Shown here: positions 11,387-22,900 of the stretch, one piece after another
Position numbering within the stretch: the first letter of the stretch is position 1
Layout of the letters: every line of letters begins with the position of its first letter
NCBI RefSeq assembly: GCF_000143415.4
Contig: NW_003314262.1
Location: 4,102,021-4,166,020, forward strand
DNA length: 64,000 nt
DNA from: Selaginella moellendorffii
Lineage: Eukaryota > Streptophyta > Lycopodiopsida > Selaginellales > Selaginellaceae
Reading direction: 5' to 3'
Notes under the pieces: model-generated
Told to the model about the DNA's origin: nothing
Databases searched by the model: none
Seen by the model: only the letters and a program-made list of their open reading frames with translations
Position numbers and translations under genes: made by a program

Positions 11387-11561
11387 TGTGAGGGCCAAGT
11401 GTACGGCTACGATGCCATATACTAATAATAGCATAGTGGGATTTTGGTAGCCGTCGGATTGGTTTCAATCCGGACCACTCGCTCCTGTATATAAGCTAGG
11501 GTTTTTGGGCTAATTGATATGCACATTTCTGTATTCCTTTTCTATATTCCATGCACTCACA
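11387..11561 (+). repeat. 3' LTR of the Ty3/gypsy element
   Basis: 175 bp, TGTGAGGG...ACTCACA, about ten differences from the 5' LTR, so the insertion is clearly older than the TRIM inside it. Confidence 0.9.
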
Positions 11562-12089
11562 AAATTAAATATTATATATTAACTTCATATTAAAAATATG
11601 AATTTTATAAAATTTTAATATTTAATATGCTTTTGTAAGATCTCATGTTTTAGTAGTTACATGTTAACAAACTCTTAGTTAAATATTAAGAAAATAAAAA
11701 ACAATTACTATGCATTACATGTAGCAACACTTGGTTTGCTTAATGGTAGTGTTATTCCTATTTATTAATCCAATTGATCAAATAAAATTTTATAATTATA
11801 AGCATGTTTGTAATTTATAAACACAAGAATAATCTTATTGCATATCAGCCATTAGATGGTAGAATAAAATAGAATATACTAAAAAGTGTTTAAGAAAGTT
11901 TATAAATTATAAATATATTTATATTTTATAAATACAAGATTAATCTAAAAAAAGAACCACTAGATGGTAAATATCCTAAAATATCCAAACATATTCGAAG
12001 TATATTCACTACCATATAGGTTTGCTTAAGCAAACCAAAAATATAAACCTTATTTATTTCAAATTACTTACAATAATCAATATTGTCAT
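11562..12089. other. AT-rich DNA after the gypsy element
   Basis: No gene seen. It begins with AAAT, the right target-site duplication. Confidence 0.5.
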
Positions 12090-12275
12090 ACCTAGCCATG
12101 CACTGTTTTCAATCTAGGCATAAGCAAACAATCCTCTAGTTTGTTCTCTACTGGGACACTATAACTTACAGTTCAATGTAAACAATAAAATAATGATGTT
12201 GAGGATCTCTGGTGGGATTGTTAGAGATCTTGGCAGCCTAGCTTTCAATCTTATGTTGCTCCTTAAGGTTAAGCC
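12090..12275 (+). pseudogene. Broken copy of the last two TMEM209 exons
   Basis: TCTCTACTGGGACA (12142 on), GTAAACAA and GGTGGGATTGTTAGAG (12210 on) followed by CTTGGC.GCC match, in the same order, the end of TMEM209 exon 6, its donor and the end of exon 7 (2430-2660). The intervening intron and the 5' part of exon 7 are shortened, and several small indels break the frame. It is on the same strand about 9.6 kb downstream of the original, across both gypsy elements. Confidence 0.75.
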
Positions 12276-12537
12276 CAAAATGTATCATTTTGTTGCTAGC
12301 TTCGATTATTGCTACCTGGAAGATTCTAAAGTTTTTTACCTGGATTTGACCATGCAACGACATCATGCAAAGAGAGGGCAGCGGATCCTCCCACGCTGGT
12401 ACCGCCACGTGGACGATCCAGAAATTTTTGGGTTTATACGCATGCCATAGCTATTTCCTTATAGAAGAGAGGCTCTCTCACTTTCGATCCAATCCATCGC
12501 TGGCATTCTGGAATGCCAGTGTAGTGCTAACAGGAAA

Positions 12538-12545
12538 TAGGGTTT
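12538..12545 (+). promoter_or_regulatory. Telo-box (TAGGGTTT) in the KAS I leader
   Basis: TAGGGTTT lies 19 bp before the KAS I start codon. The same motif occurs in the leaders of the TMEM209-like, ARF and eEF2 genes in this window. Confidence 0.45.
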
Positions 12546-12563
12546 TACGAAGCCTTTGGAGAC

Positions 12564-14486
12564 ATGGCGCTCCACCACGCCGCCGCCGCCGCTACTGCTC
12601 CCTCGATGCTTCAGCGATCGGAGATGCTCTCGGCGCCGTCGGAGATTGCCGCTCTTAGATTCCCGGCGCTCGATTCGACGAAGAATCTCCGGATCGGTAA
12701 GCTCTCTGCTCGAAATATCCGACCGCCTTTTAGATTTTGGCAGCCGGCATTCCTCGTTCTTGCGCGATCTACATGATTCGTGATCGCGATTCCTCGCAGG
12801 TCACAGGCAATGCTCGCCCTCGCCCCGGGCAGTGGCCTCGGCGGCAGCGACGGCAGCTCCCAAGCGCGAGACGGATCCAAAGAAGCGGGTCGTGATCACG
12901 GGCATGGGACTGGTGTCCGTGTTTGGCAGCGATACCGACAAGTACTACGACAAGCTCTTGGAAGGAGTGAGTGGAGTGGCTCCCATCGATCGCTTCGATG
13001 CCTCACAATTCCCTACCAAGTTCGCGGCACAAATCCGGGATTTCTCGGCCAAAGGCTACATCGATGGCAAGAATGACCGCCGCCTGGACGATTGTCTTAG
13101 ATACGGCATTGTTGGTGGCAAGAAGGCCCTCGAGCACGCTGGACTAGGAGGGGAAAACCTGGATAAGGTAACTCGAAAGCCAACTCTACTAAAGCTAAGT
13201 TTTTCTCATGAGAACTTGCAGGTTGACAAGCAACGAGTTGGTGTTCTAGTCGGTTCCGGAATGGGAGGACTCAGTGTCTTCTCGGATGGTGTCCAGTCAC
13301 TGATCGAGAGGGGCTACAGGAAGATCACTCCATTTTTCATTCCTTACTCGATTACCAACATGGCTTCTGCGATGCTGGCTATCGAGCTGGGACTTATGGG
13401 GCCGAACTATTCCATTTCGACGGCTTGTGCTACCTCGAACTACTGCTTCTATGCTGCCGGGAACTCAATCCGAAGGGGCGAGGCCGATATCATGATTGCC
13501 GGAGGCACCGAGGCAGCCATTATTCCAGTTGGTCTTGGGGGATTCGTAGCTTGCAGAGCTCTCTCTCAAAGGAACGACGAGCCTCAAACCGTGTCCCGGC
13601 CGTGGGACAAAGGTCGTGAAGGATTTGTCATGGGTGAAGGCGCGGGCGTCCTGGTACGTGTTTCTTAATATCTCGTCTTTGCTTGAGCTAATGTAATGAC
13701 CACTCCGTACAGGTAATGGAAAGCCTTGAACACGCACAGAAGCGAGGCGCTCATATTTTTGCGGAGTACTTCGGGCGTGTGCAGTGACTTGTGATGCGCA
13801 CCACATGACCGATCCTCGTGCCGACGGACTGGGAGTGTCGACTTGCATAGAGAAAAGTCTTGAAGACGCCGGACTGTCTCCAGAGGAGGTAAGACATCGC
13901 GTATTTTGCGTGACTTTCTTCTTTTTTCCTTCAACTACTATTGTGTGCGCGCGTAGGTGAACTACATCAATGCTCACGCGACGTCGACGGTGGTCGGTGA
14001 TCTCGCGGAGATTAATGCCATCAAAAAGGTGTTTAGCGAATCCAGCGACATCAAGATCAATGCGACAAAGGTATGGAGTTTACAGCTTGATTGAGTTCTA
14101 ACATCTCACGAAAAACAGTCTATGATTGGACACTGTCTTGGTGCTGCTGGAGGTATGGAAGCAATAGCAGTGATCAAAGCGATCACTACTGGTTGGCTCC
14201 ACCCAACAATCAACCAGTTTGTAAGAAGCTCAAAACTTTCCCGAGTCCTGGATTGTTTTACTGAGACAAATCTGTTTCCTTTGCAGGATCCCGAGCCATC
14301 TGTAAACTTCGATAGAGTAGCGAACGTAAAAAAGCAGCACGAAGTGAATGTTGGTAAGCTCATAGAAAAAATCATTTGCTTTTTAGGACGGATGCGACTG
14401 ACAAATTGCTCGTCACAGCCATCTCGAATTCGTTTGGGTTTGGAGGGCACAACTCCGTCGTGGTGTTCGCGCCATACAATCCATGA
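12564..14486 (+). CDS. KAS1: Beta-ketoacyl-ACP synthase I, plastid (one-base frameshift in exon 4)
   Basis: Eight exons: 12564-12696, 12800-13167, 13222-13653, 13713-13888, 13957-14070, 14119-14220, 14287-14353, 14419-14486. The product condenses malonyl-ACP with acyl-ACP in plastid fatty-acid synthesis. An Ala/Ser/Arg-containing N-terminus of about 60 residues fits a transit peptide, and mature homology starts at KKRVVITGMGLVSVFG. The catalytic Cys sits in STACATSN (about residue 236), the two active-site His in NAHATST and IGHCLGAAGG, and the Gly-rich end is FGFGGHNSVVVF. Exon 4 is 176 nt where the reading frame on both sides requires 177. In EYFG...AVTCDAHHMTD one base is missing near 13785-13790, producing a TGA. 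Everything else is intact, so this is either a base-call error or a very young null allele. Confidence 0.88.
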
Positions 14487-15146
14487 AAAGGATGGGTTTA
14501 AAGAGGCTATTACCTCTGAGAATTTTTTGGGAACTTTTATTTTTAAAAATAGAATTACTTTTAAGACAATAAAATGATTTTTATTTTTCCTTTTTCATTT
14601 ACATAGTTGACTTGTGTTGACTACAGTTGACCTTTAGTTATAACAATTTGAAGAATCCCGATAGATTCCTTGGTTCCAATAAAGCTCAAAAAGTTTTGCG
14701 ACCTCGGACAAAATCCTTGGCTTTTAGATGTGAGTAAAGTTCAGAAGGCTGGATTGGATCGAAATTGTCGAATGGTTTACGGGGGATGTTGCTCAGCTAA
14801 CGGAAGAGAAGGTGTCTACAGTCACTGGATATAGCTTTTCTGGTTTTAACATGTCCTCGACAAAGCGAAATGACAGGCCCCTTTTTTCGCAAACAATTTT
14901 CAAGAGATGTAGAAGAGACACAAGAGCTTATTACTCGGCTTGAAAGTCGGCTCCGCATTGCGAGATAAGCTCATGGATTCCGAGTTATTCCGGTTTATTT
15001 CCATTCGTCTCGAGCAGCGCTCGCTTACAGGCTGCGCAAAGACGACCGGAGTCCGTGGAGTGCGTCACCACAGGAGACTTGTGATTGCCTTGCAATATCT
15101 GCGCATTCAATGGCCCGGCGAGCGTAAGCATGGAGTAAGCTTCTTG
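14487..15146. other. Intergenic region between KAS I and the lipid-transfer protein gene
   Basis: No coding sequence seen. It holds the KAS I 3' flank and the upstream region of the lipid-transfer protein gene, including the triple TTGAC at 14607-14631. Confidence 0.5.
14607..14631 (+). promoter_or_regulatory. Three TTGAC cores at exact 10-bp spacing (W-box cluster)
   Basis: TTGAC occurs at 14607, 14617 and 14627, two of them as TTGACT/C. TTGAC(C/T) is the core of WRKY-binding W-boxes. One-helical-turn spacing would put all three on the same DNA face. It is about 520 bp upstream of the lipid-transfer protein TATA box. Function is inferred. Confidence 0.4.
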
Positions 15147-15154
15147 TATAAATA
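15147..15154 (+). promoter_or_regulatory. TATA box of the lipid-transfer protein gene
   Basis: TATAAATA in a GC-richer setting, about 209 bp before the ATG. A probable 5'-UTR intron (donor GTAAGC at 15259, acceptor GCAG ending at 15329) accounts for part of the distance. Confidence 0.6.
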
Positions 15155-15355
15155 GCCTTGGGTGTGCTTGGGAATCGAGAGCGCGAGAGATCGTTGTTTC
15201 TGTTTTTTCATTCTTTTTTTCTCGAGCGGCACGCCGGTGCGTAGATCTCGGCTTTCATGTAAGCTTTAAATGGATTCAATGGATTCAGGACGCTCTTTCT
15301 GCTTCTCACTTGTTCTTTCGTTGTTGCAGTGTCTAGAGTTTTGGAGCCGGAGGGA

Positions 15356-15795
15356 ATGGATCAAAAGACCGTGACGACGGTGTTGAAAGCGTTTTTCGTC
15401 GTTGCTGCTCTCGCGGCTTCCGCTTCAGCTGACCCGGACCAGCAACCGCCGTGCAACAGCTTCATGAGCGTCCTGAGCTGCCAGTCGGCGACGATGAGCG
15501 AGAGCGCCATGCCCAGCCCGGCATGCTGCGCCGCGCTCCAAAAGTTCCACGACGCCGACTGCCTGTGCCAGGTTCTCCTCTCGGCCAGGAGCGCCGCGGC
15601 CACCGCCAACGTTCCCTTCAACTTGAAAGCGGCGCTGGAGATCCCCATGAAGTGTGCGCTGCGCACCGTCAGCGCTCCCCCGGGATACTCCTGCGGAGGT
15701 ATTGACATTTCTCTGTCTGCAGACATGTCTCGTAACTTTGCTCGATCTTGGCAGGCATGGTGGTTCCTCGATCGCCTCCGCCAACTTCTACTTAA
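15356..15795 (+). CDS. Non-specific lipid-transfer protein (eight-cysteine motif, secreted)
   Basis: Exons 15356-15698 and 15755-15795 give 127 residues. A signal peptide (VTTVLKAFFVVAALAASASA) precedes DPDQQPPC. The eight cysteines follow the order C...C...CC...CXC...C...C (PPC, LSC, ACC, DCLC, MKC, YSC), the fold of plant lipid-transfer and alpha-amylase-inhibitor-type proteins, which bind lipids in the apoplast. The proline-rich end after CGG is short, with no clear GPI signal. A GTG-initiated longer frame from 15329 begins at a splice acceptor, so the ATG at 15356 is the likely start. A TATA box at 15147 supports expression. Confidence 0.88.
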
Positions 15796-17048
15796 AAACG
15801 CTGGAAAACCATCGCTTCCAAGATAATCAAGCAAGCGTCCTTCGTCTCTCTCCAACTGGATCATCTTAGTTAAGTGTGCAGCCATGCCAGTGAATAAAGC
15901 TTGGGCTTCGCTCGCTCTAGAGCTCAAGCGTGCTAGCAACAAATGCACTGTGCTCTCTAGCTTCCATCCAGAGCTCCAGGTTGTGCAGGCCAGCGCCAGC
16001 GCCAGCGCTCTCTTGTCAGCTTCTTCCACAGGATTCTTGATGTTCTCTCCTCGAGATCTCGTCAGAGAGAGCATGGGTGTGGCTGCTGCTACTGGATCGC
16101 GCACTGGGGTCGCTGACTCTTGCTGGCTTCATCGATTCGATGCTCACAAGCGAGCGCTAGCTTGCGATTAAATGATTCGTCTCGTTCGGTCTATAGTGTC
16201 GTCTCGTTCGTGAGCTCTTCTCTCTAGCTTCAAGAGCGCCAAAGCCGAGGAGATTCGTGAGAGAAAGAGATCCAAATCCAAGAAAGAAAAAGATAAGAGC
16301 GTGGACTTTAATTCGTGGCGTAAGTAAGAGGGATCGACGGACCCCTGTTATAGAAACTTTCCTCCTCCGTTCCATCCTCGTTATAGTAACAGGTCCCTGT
16401 TATGTCACCTCTCTGCCCGAGGTGAAAAGTGGCCCTTGGCCTAGCTACGGTTTCACGATTCACGAACGGACGGCCATTTTTTCACTTTTTTACTTCGCTG
16501 CCCGTACCGTTACTTACCACTGCGGCACTGCCCGCCCGTAGAGTCGCCATAGCTGGCCTGGGCACAAGCTTCTGTACGCCGTAGCACTCCGTATGGAGAG
16601 AAAGAGAGAGAATCAAGTTAACCAGAAATTACCATGTCACTCACTCGGGTAAGATCTCCCGGTTCTTACGTGAAGCTCTTTACGTGCGCGCTTGTTTTCT
16701 CATTCATGCCGTAGCAAAAATGCAGTATATTCCCCGCCCAGGTGTACCGCGAGAGGAATCCGGGTCTCATGTTTCCAACGTGGGGTTGGTCTCATGCTTG
16801 CGTGGCGAAAATCTCTCTCCTGATCTTTGGAAAAGTTGCTTGTCTTGATTTGCCGACCAAATTTGTTCGCCCGCCCTTTTGCCCTAAAATGTTGTGTACG
16901 GACATACATTGAACTGGGGCGAGCGTATAGTTTATGTTGTCGCCCCGTACTCTACAGGGTCTGGGCTCTTGTCTGGGGCCTGTCGACAGCCTTGTCTAGC
17001 CAAGAACACACAGACAGGAGAAATTTTCAAAGAATTATTGTGTGGATC

Positions 17049-17051
<3 letters not shown>

Positions 17052-17087
<36 letters not shown>

Positions 17088-17088
17088 G
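17052..17088 (+). repeat. GA dinucleotide microsatellite
   Basis: About eighteen uninterrupted AG units, with a shorter GA run again at 17155-17167. Confidence 0.9.
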
Positions 17089-19138
17089 GAGGAGTAACCT
17101 TTTTTTTTAATCTTGTTTGTGGGACATTCGCTTTGAGAGAATGCGAGTGGAAGGAGAGAGAGAGAGACCACAGAGACCTTCTCTTCTCTCTTTTTTTTTT
17201 TCGTTTTTTAGGGTTGTTTTTGTTGCTGGAGAAGCAGCAGCAGGCATTCATCGGCCTGATTGATCCATACAGCGGCATCGGGGACCGAGCCCTAAACCCA
17301 GATGATAGAAATAAACTCCTTTTTTTTTTCCTCGCTCTCTAAGTCGATCCTTGTCAAAGTTGGGAGTGTCGTGTCCCTCCTTTTTTCTGGACTAGACTGT
17401 TTCTTCAATTCTGCTGATTGTGAAAGCGAGAATGCAAAGGTGGTGGCAGTGCCAGGGGCACGGGGGGCAACAACCAGGTCAACATATTCGTATTTTAAAG
17501 CCCTAAAATCATCCGGATGCAGATCTTGCTTGCTGCACTACAAATGTGCCCCCGTTCATATTGGTTTTTATAACGCCGCGCGCATCTTTGCATGCCCTAA
17601 TTTTGTTTGCCAGGTGGTGGAGACTTTTGTGAGTTTTGTCCCTGCTAAATACCTATAGCTACGAGCCACAATTACTTGCATACCACGTTGGCGCCGGGAT
17701 CATTTCACGGCTAGCCACCGGCTACGTAGACTTAGACCTGACCTGTACGGCCGGGAATACATTGTAGCTGGCGCCAGTAACTACTAGCCAACGTAGACTC
17801 GTCATAAGTAAAAACGCTCCAGGTGAAAAAAAAGAGGCCCTTCCTTTCACCACACTTGAGGGTCGTCGTCAATGCAATTGCGCTGTGGCCTCACGCAACG
17901 CAAGAAGAATTGTATCGTTCTAGGGCATTAGTATAACGTGTATTATAGCTGGCCATGGCCAGTGTGTATGTACCACGGTACAACGCCCCCCATTGCTTTG
18001 CCAGGTTCTCGGGACGGCTTTTGATGACGATGGCCGGCGGTGGTCCCCGGTTCGAGCCGGGGGTGGAAATGGGCGCGTACGGCCGGCGGCGGGGCGGCCA
18101 CCGTACGACGGCGGGGAATCGCGGGTGGAATATTTGCGCTTTTGCCCTTTAGCGAGGTGGAAAGGCTTGGGGGGTAATTTTTATCCCTGGTCAGGTGCTC
18201 GTGTGTGAGGGTGATTTCTTGCGTGTGTGGCGTGAGATTTTGATTCCTCTGCGAGAACAGCGACCCGATCGAAACTCCAAGGCGTAAGAGTTTGGGTGAT
18301 TGAGGTGGCTTGATTCTGTGTGGGGGGGAATTTGGGCTATCATAATCACCAGTGACCACCGCCTGCAAAGCGGGAAGCATTAGCCCGTGAATTATTTGGA
18401 ATGGCATCATTACTTGCTAAGCAATGTCGGGGAATCCCTCGCTAAAGCGAGTATTCAAATAATTTTTATAAAAGTCAATAACTCTGCAAGAAACATAAAC
18501 CTCCAAAGCTGGAACATAGCGTTATATAGAGGAAAATAAAAGGAAAAAAAAAATAAAGAATAAAGATGAGCAAATGTGAGCTTGTTATTGTTGTTTGTAT
18601 GTTGTCTTAAAGATTCCATCCTCCAATTGCACAACATTGCAACACTTCTCTCCTTTTGACAATTGGTCTTACTCTCTCTCACACACACACACGCGCCTTA
18701 TCCACAAAATGCCCACAAAGTACAATTGGAAATCAAAACCCTCACACAGAGCTATCTCACCAACCAGCTCGATCGCAGCAAGTTACTTTGTTACTTTGTG
18801 AAAAGTGAAATAGATGCCGCCGAACATTCCATAGAACATTCCCAAGCATATTCTGTGGAAAAAGTAAGAGACGTACCTAGATTAAAACAAGGTGTATATT
18901 GTGGGCTCCAAGGAAAACAGACCAGAAGCAAGCAAGGAGACATGCCCCCCAACCGACCCACCATTGGCTCAGCAGGCCCAGGTATATTCCCCCAGTTCCT
19001 GCGATGTGGCCCCCACCATGGCCCCCCCGTGTGTGAGCTCCAAGTGGTCCCCACTTGTGCCGGGTGCCGCATGGACATCCCCACCATGGGCGCGGTGGCG
19101 TGGCGGCATAAGTGGGCCACCGCGCGGTGATCTTTCTG

Positions 19139-19162
19139 CCACGTCATGTGCCCGCCACGTCA
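19139..19162 (-). promoter_or_regulatory. Two TGACGTGG elements upstream of the ARF gene
   Basis: CCACGTCA at 19139-19146 and again at 19155-19162; on the minus strand both read TGACGTGG, a hybrid of the C-box and G-box bound by plant bZIP factors. Spacing is 16 bp, about 750 bp before the ARF start codon. Confidence 0.4.
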
Positions 19163-19910
19163 GTTGGGACATCCGTAACAACCATACCCATGTTGGACGG
19201 TGGCGATCCCTCCCTTTATCCTTTTAGTGCCCTTTCTTTAGACCTGATTTAAAAGTAATCCCCTCGCGGCGGGATACCTTAACGGAGTCCTAGGTGACCT
19301 TAACGGCGTTTGCGGGGGCTTTTGACGGCGCTAGTTAAAACTTCACACCCAATTGCAAGCAATAGGTGGGCGAGCTCCCGGCTTGGCGATGGACTCCTTT
19401 TCGTCGCTCAGCGCCTCCCTCTAAGCGCCTTGGGCTAGGGTTTCGCGGCGAGGAGGGGTTGCGCTCCACGGCTGGGCGCTAGGGACGGGCAGGGGCTCGG
19501 AATATCGTGTTCTTGGAGGGGATTAGGCGGGGTTGTGCGTTCTTGTTGGATTTCTCGGGCAAAGGTAGACGCGCGGCTCGGAAATTCCCTGAAATTTCGG
19601 GGTTTTCTTGTGATTCTAGCGCTAGCTGCTTGTGATTTGGGTGGAATGGCTTGGAAATTTCGTGTAGGAACGCATCCCCTTTCTCGACGTTGTCTTTGTG
19701 ACGCTCTCTTTCCTGCCCTTCCATCGATCTGGTCTTGTCTGGCTTGTCTGGCTTGGAGTCTGGCTTGGAGTCTCTGTGAGATTTCTGTCAAGCATTGGCA
19801 TCCTTGTCTCAAGATTTCGTATCAGCCGACTCACGATGGAATTTTCTTCGTCGCAGGGGCTTGGATTTGGGACAAGGATGTGTTACGAGCGGCTTGGCTC
19901 GTAGAAGGCG

Positions 19911-22900
19911 ATGTTGTCCTCTTCGCAAACGTATGGGCAGCTAGGGACGATGATGCACCGCCCTACTCCTCAGCGTCCACAGCCCAATCATGGTAAGCAA
20001 AGGTTTTAAAGCTCGCCATTGACGGGGAGATAGAGATCTCTCCCGTGAGCGTTTATAAATCCCGTCAAGTTTTAAAGCTTGTCTGCCTAACACCTCTCTC
20101 CCCTTTTCTCCTCGCAGGAAACACTAATGCACTAGACTCGGAGGTATGGCATGCATGCGCAGGGCCACTTGTGTGCCTCCCCCGTGTAGGAGATCGGGTG
20201 GTTTATTTCCCTCAGGGTCACATAGAACAGGTGCACCATTGTTTGGTAGGCTCAGAGGACGCGCACTAAAGTCTTGATGATTGTTTTGCAGGTAGCGGCA
20301 TCCACAAATCAGAGCGCGGATATGCAAATGCCGCATTACAATCTCCCCTCCCAGATTTACTGCCGACTTCTAAACTTAACGCTGGGAGTAAGTTGGTCAC
20401 CCTGGTCTTCCGGTTTCACGTTCTGATCGATCTTCTTCTTCTTTCTCCTCGTAGGCGGACCGTGAGACTGACGAGGTTTTTGCTCAGATGACACTAGTTC
20501 CCGAGAACGAGGTAGTTTTCCATGGTTTCAAAGCCGGTTGCTTACGAATTCCTTACAGCAAGGAGATCAGTCGATTGATACCGAAGATGAGCTATCACCG
20601 TGTCCAAAGAGGAAGCTGTCCATGTTCTGCAAGAACTTGACGTCCTCGGACACAAGCACGCACGGAGGGTTTTCGGTGCCACGGAGGGCAGCGGAGGAGT
20701 GCCTACCTCCTCTAGTAAGCTCGAACTGTCTACTCGGTTTGATAGTGCTTACTGACCACCTGGTTCCCTTTTCAGGATTATCAGCAGTCGCCTCCAGCTC
20801 AGGAGCTGGTGGCCAAGGACTTGCACGGTGTGGAATGGAAATTCAGGCACATCTACCGAGGACAGCCAAGGAGGCATTTGCTTACCACCGGCTGGAGCGT
20901 GTTCGTCAGCCAGAAGAAACTTGTAGCTGGCGACGCAGTGCTCTTCCTGAGGTATGCATTGTATCAGGCCATGATGTCTGGCTCTGACTGACATGGTCGT
21001 GTGCAGGGGAGACAATGGAGAGCTACGGATTGGAGTTCGGCGTGCCGTAAGGCAGCAAAACAGCGTTACATCGTCATCCTTGTTATCCAGCCATAGCATG
21101 CACTTGGGTGTTCTTGCTGCAGCCGCCCATGCAGTTTCAACAAAGACTATGTTCACGATCTTCTACAACCCACGGTTTGTTGATGAAAATCGACTCGACT
21201 GAACAGACATCTCACTTGTTTTCCATATGCAGAGCAAGTCCTGCGGAGTTCGTTGTCCCTTACCACAAGTATGTCAAGGCTTTTACTCACAACTTGTCTG
21301 TCGGGATGCGATTTAAGATGAGGTTCGAAACGGAGGAGTCATCCGAGCGACGGTAAGCTGTCACTTTTCCGTATGACACATTGATGGACGATATTTTGTT
21401 CTAGATATATGGGAACTATAACTGGGGTGGGAGATATCGACTCGGATAGATGGATCAACTCCAAGTGGCGCTGTTTGCAGGTATGCTTGATTTAGCTCGC
21501 AGCTAGATACTTACATCGGAGTTATACAGGTTGGCTGGGATGAGCAGACCGCAAATGAAAGACAGGAGAGAGTATCGCCATGGGAAATCGAGCCGTTTAT
21601 AGCACCCAACGTTGCCAACCCTCCTACCACGCAAAGGGTGAAAAAGTTCCGGCCGAACACTCCAGCCAACGAATTTCCGACAGGCAAGAACAACTCAGAT
21701 TCTGCCCAAGCGATGCATATGAGGGCCTTGCAAGGAAGTCATGCGCTGGGTATGCCCTCCAAAGAGGAGGAAGGACTCCGAGGATCGTCCCCGTTTGCTG
21801 TTTGGCCATACAACCGAGACGATCTTAAAGGTGAAAGCTGGATACAGTTGCGGACGGCAGATGCACCAGTGATGGATATGTTCGGAAATATTATTGCCCC
21901 CGCTGGACGGCATATGGATTCCAGCAACGTTGAGATGCACCAGCAGCTGAGGCATTGTCTGCAGCAGCTAAGGGACCAGAAGAGCTGCCACTTCGACGCA
22001 AGCAATTCTCAGGTCCAACTGAGCCCGAGGCTATCATCTTTCTCACCGTATCAGCAAGGTGACGCTGCAGACCTGCACCTTTCTACACCGAGGCCGACAA
22101 ACCACGGCGTGGTGCGGGATAGTTCTTGGCTCTCACCTCTGGGGCCAACACAAACAGATGCACAGGCCTACGTTGCAGCCGACACGACGCTATCTATGCA
22201 GTTTTCAAAGTCGGAAATGACGACCGAGCGCATGCATATAGATTCCAACCCAGATCACGAACCCCGCGAGCACAGCTGCAAGATATTCGGCTTCTCTCTG
22301 ATCGAAAAGTCGCCGCCAGCGGCCAGCAGGAACCCCGAGGAGGCGAGGTTGAATCCTTCGAGGGGCGGAGAACAGATGACGAGGTGTTCGGGCAGAGCCG
22401 GGCCGTCGGCTGGAAATGGGAGCCTCGAGCACGAGCGGTGTGCCTCGAGGCCAGCCTCAGCTTGGTCGCTGAGAACTTGCACGAAGGTACGAAGCTTCAA
22501 CAGGCTCTGCTGGCGTGACGAAACTAACTGCTGTTTTGGGTGTGTGTCAGGTGCACTTACAAGGCGCTGCTGTTGGCCGTGCCGTCGACTTGTCCAAGTT
22601 CAGTTGCTACTCGGAGCTGCTTCTAGAGCTACAACAGTTGTTTGGACTGGACAATGCACTGGATGACCCCGACAGCGGTTGGCAAGTTGTTTACACCGAT
22701 AACGAAGGCGACATGCTGCTTGTGGGTGACGACCCTTGGCAGTAAGTATCCTTATCCCTCCCATCTCTCCGTCTCTCCTTTTTCTTTGTTTCTCTATCTT
22801 TCAGTTTCCAGTCTCTTTACTTGGCTGACAAGGACACTTGCTTGACTTTTTTTCGCGCAGGGAGTTTTGTAACATGGTTCGCAACATTCGCATCCTGTCG

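Larger units (their letters stand above)
5973..11561 (+). mobile_element. Ty3/gypsy LTR retrotransposon, near full length, inactivated
   Basis: 175-bp LTRs at 5973-6147 and 11387-11561 start TGTGAG and end CTCACA, and differ at roughly ten positions by eye. AAAT flanks both sides (5969-5972 and 11562-11565) as target-site duplication. After the 5' LTR comes TTGGTGGAGGTGAGGGGC, a probable primer-binding site. A purine tract (GAGAGGGGGGGATGA, 11372-11386) abuts the 3' LTR. The order gag, protease, RT, RNase H, integrase is that of Ty3/gypsy; I see no chromodomain after integrase. pol carries five in-frame stop codons and is interrupted by a TRIM, so the copy cannot be autonomous. The LTR contains TATATAA at 6074-6080. 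Confidence 0.92.
15796..19910. other. Long gene-free interval: flanks of the LTP and ARF genes
   Basis: I find no conserved coding region. The open frames here are short, overlap on opposite strands and show no splice-linked continuation. The interval contains a GA microsatellite (17052-17088), two ACGT elements (19139-19162), GAGACA (18937-18942) and TGTCTC (19805-19810) auxin-element-like hexamers, TAGGGTTT (19436-19443) and a pyrimidine-rich region near 19500-19900 likely to be the ARF 5' leader. Confidence 0.45.

Noticed and set aside
15329-15355. Longer lipid-transfer protein starting at GTG 15329
   Set aside because: The position is at a splice acceptor (GTTGCAG) and has no ATG; the ATG at 15356 gives a proper signal peptide.
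18045-18070. tRNA T-arm-like GGTTCGAGCC hairpin
   Set aside because: No anticodon arm or acceptor stem can be formed around it; it is a simple GC-rich palindrome.
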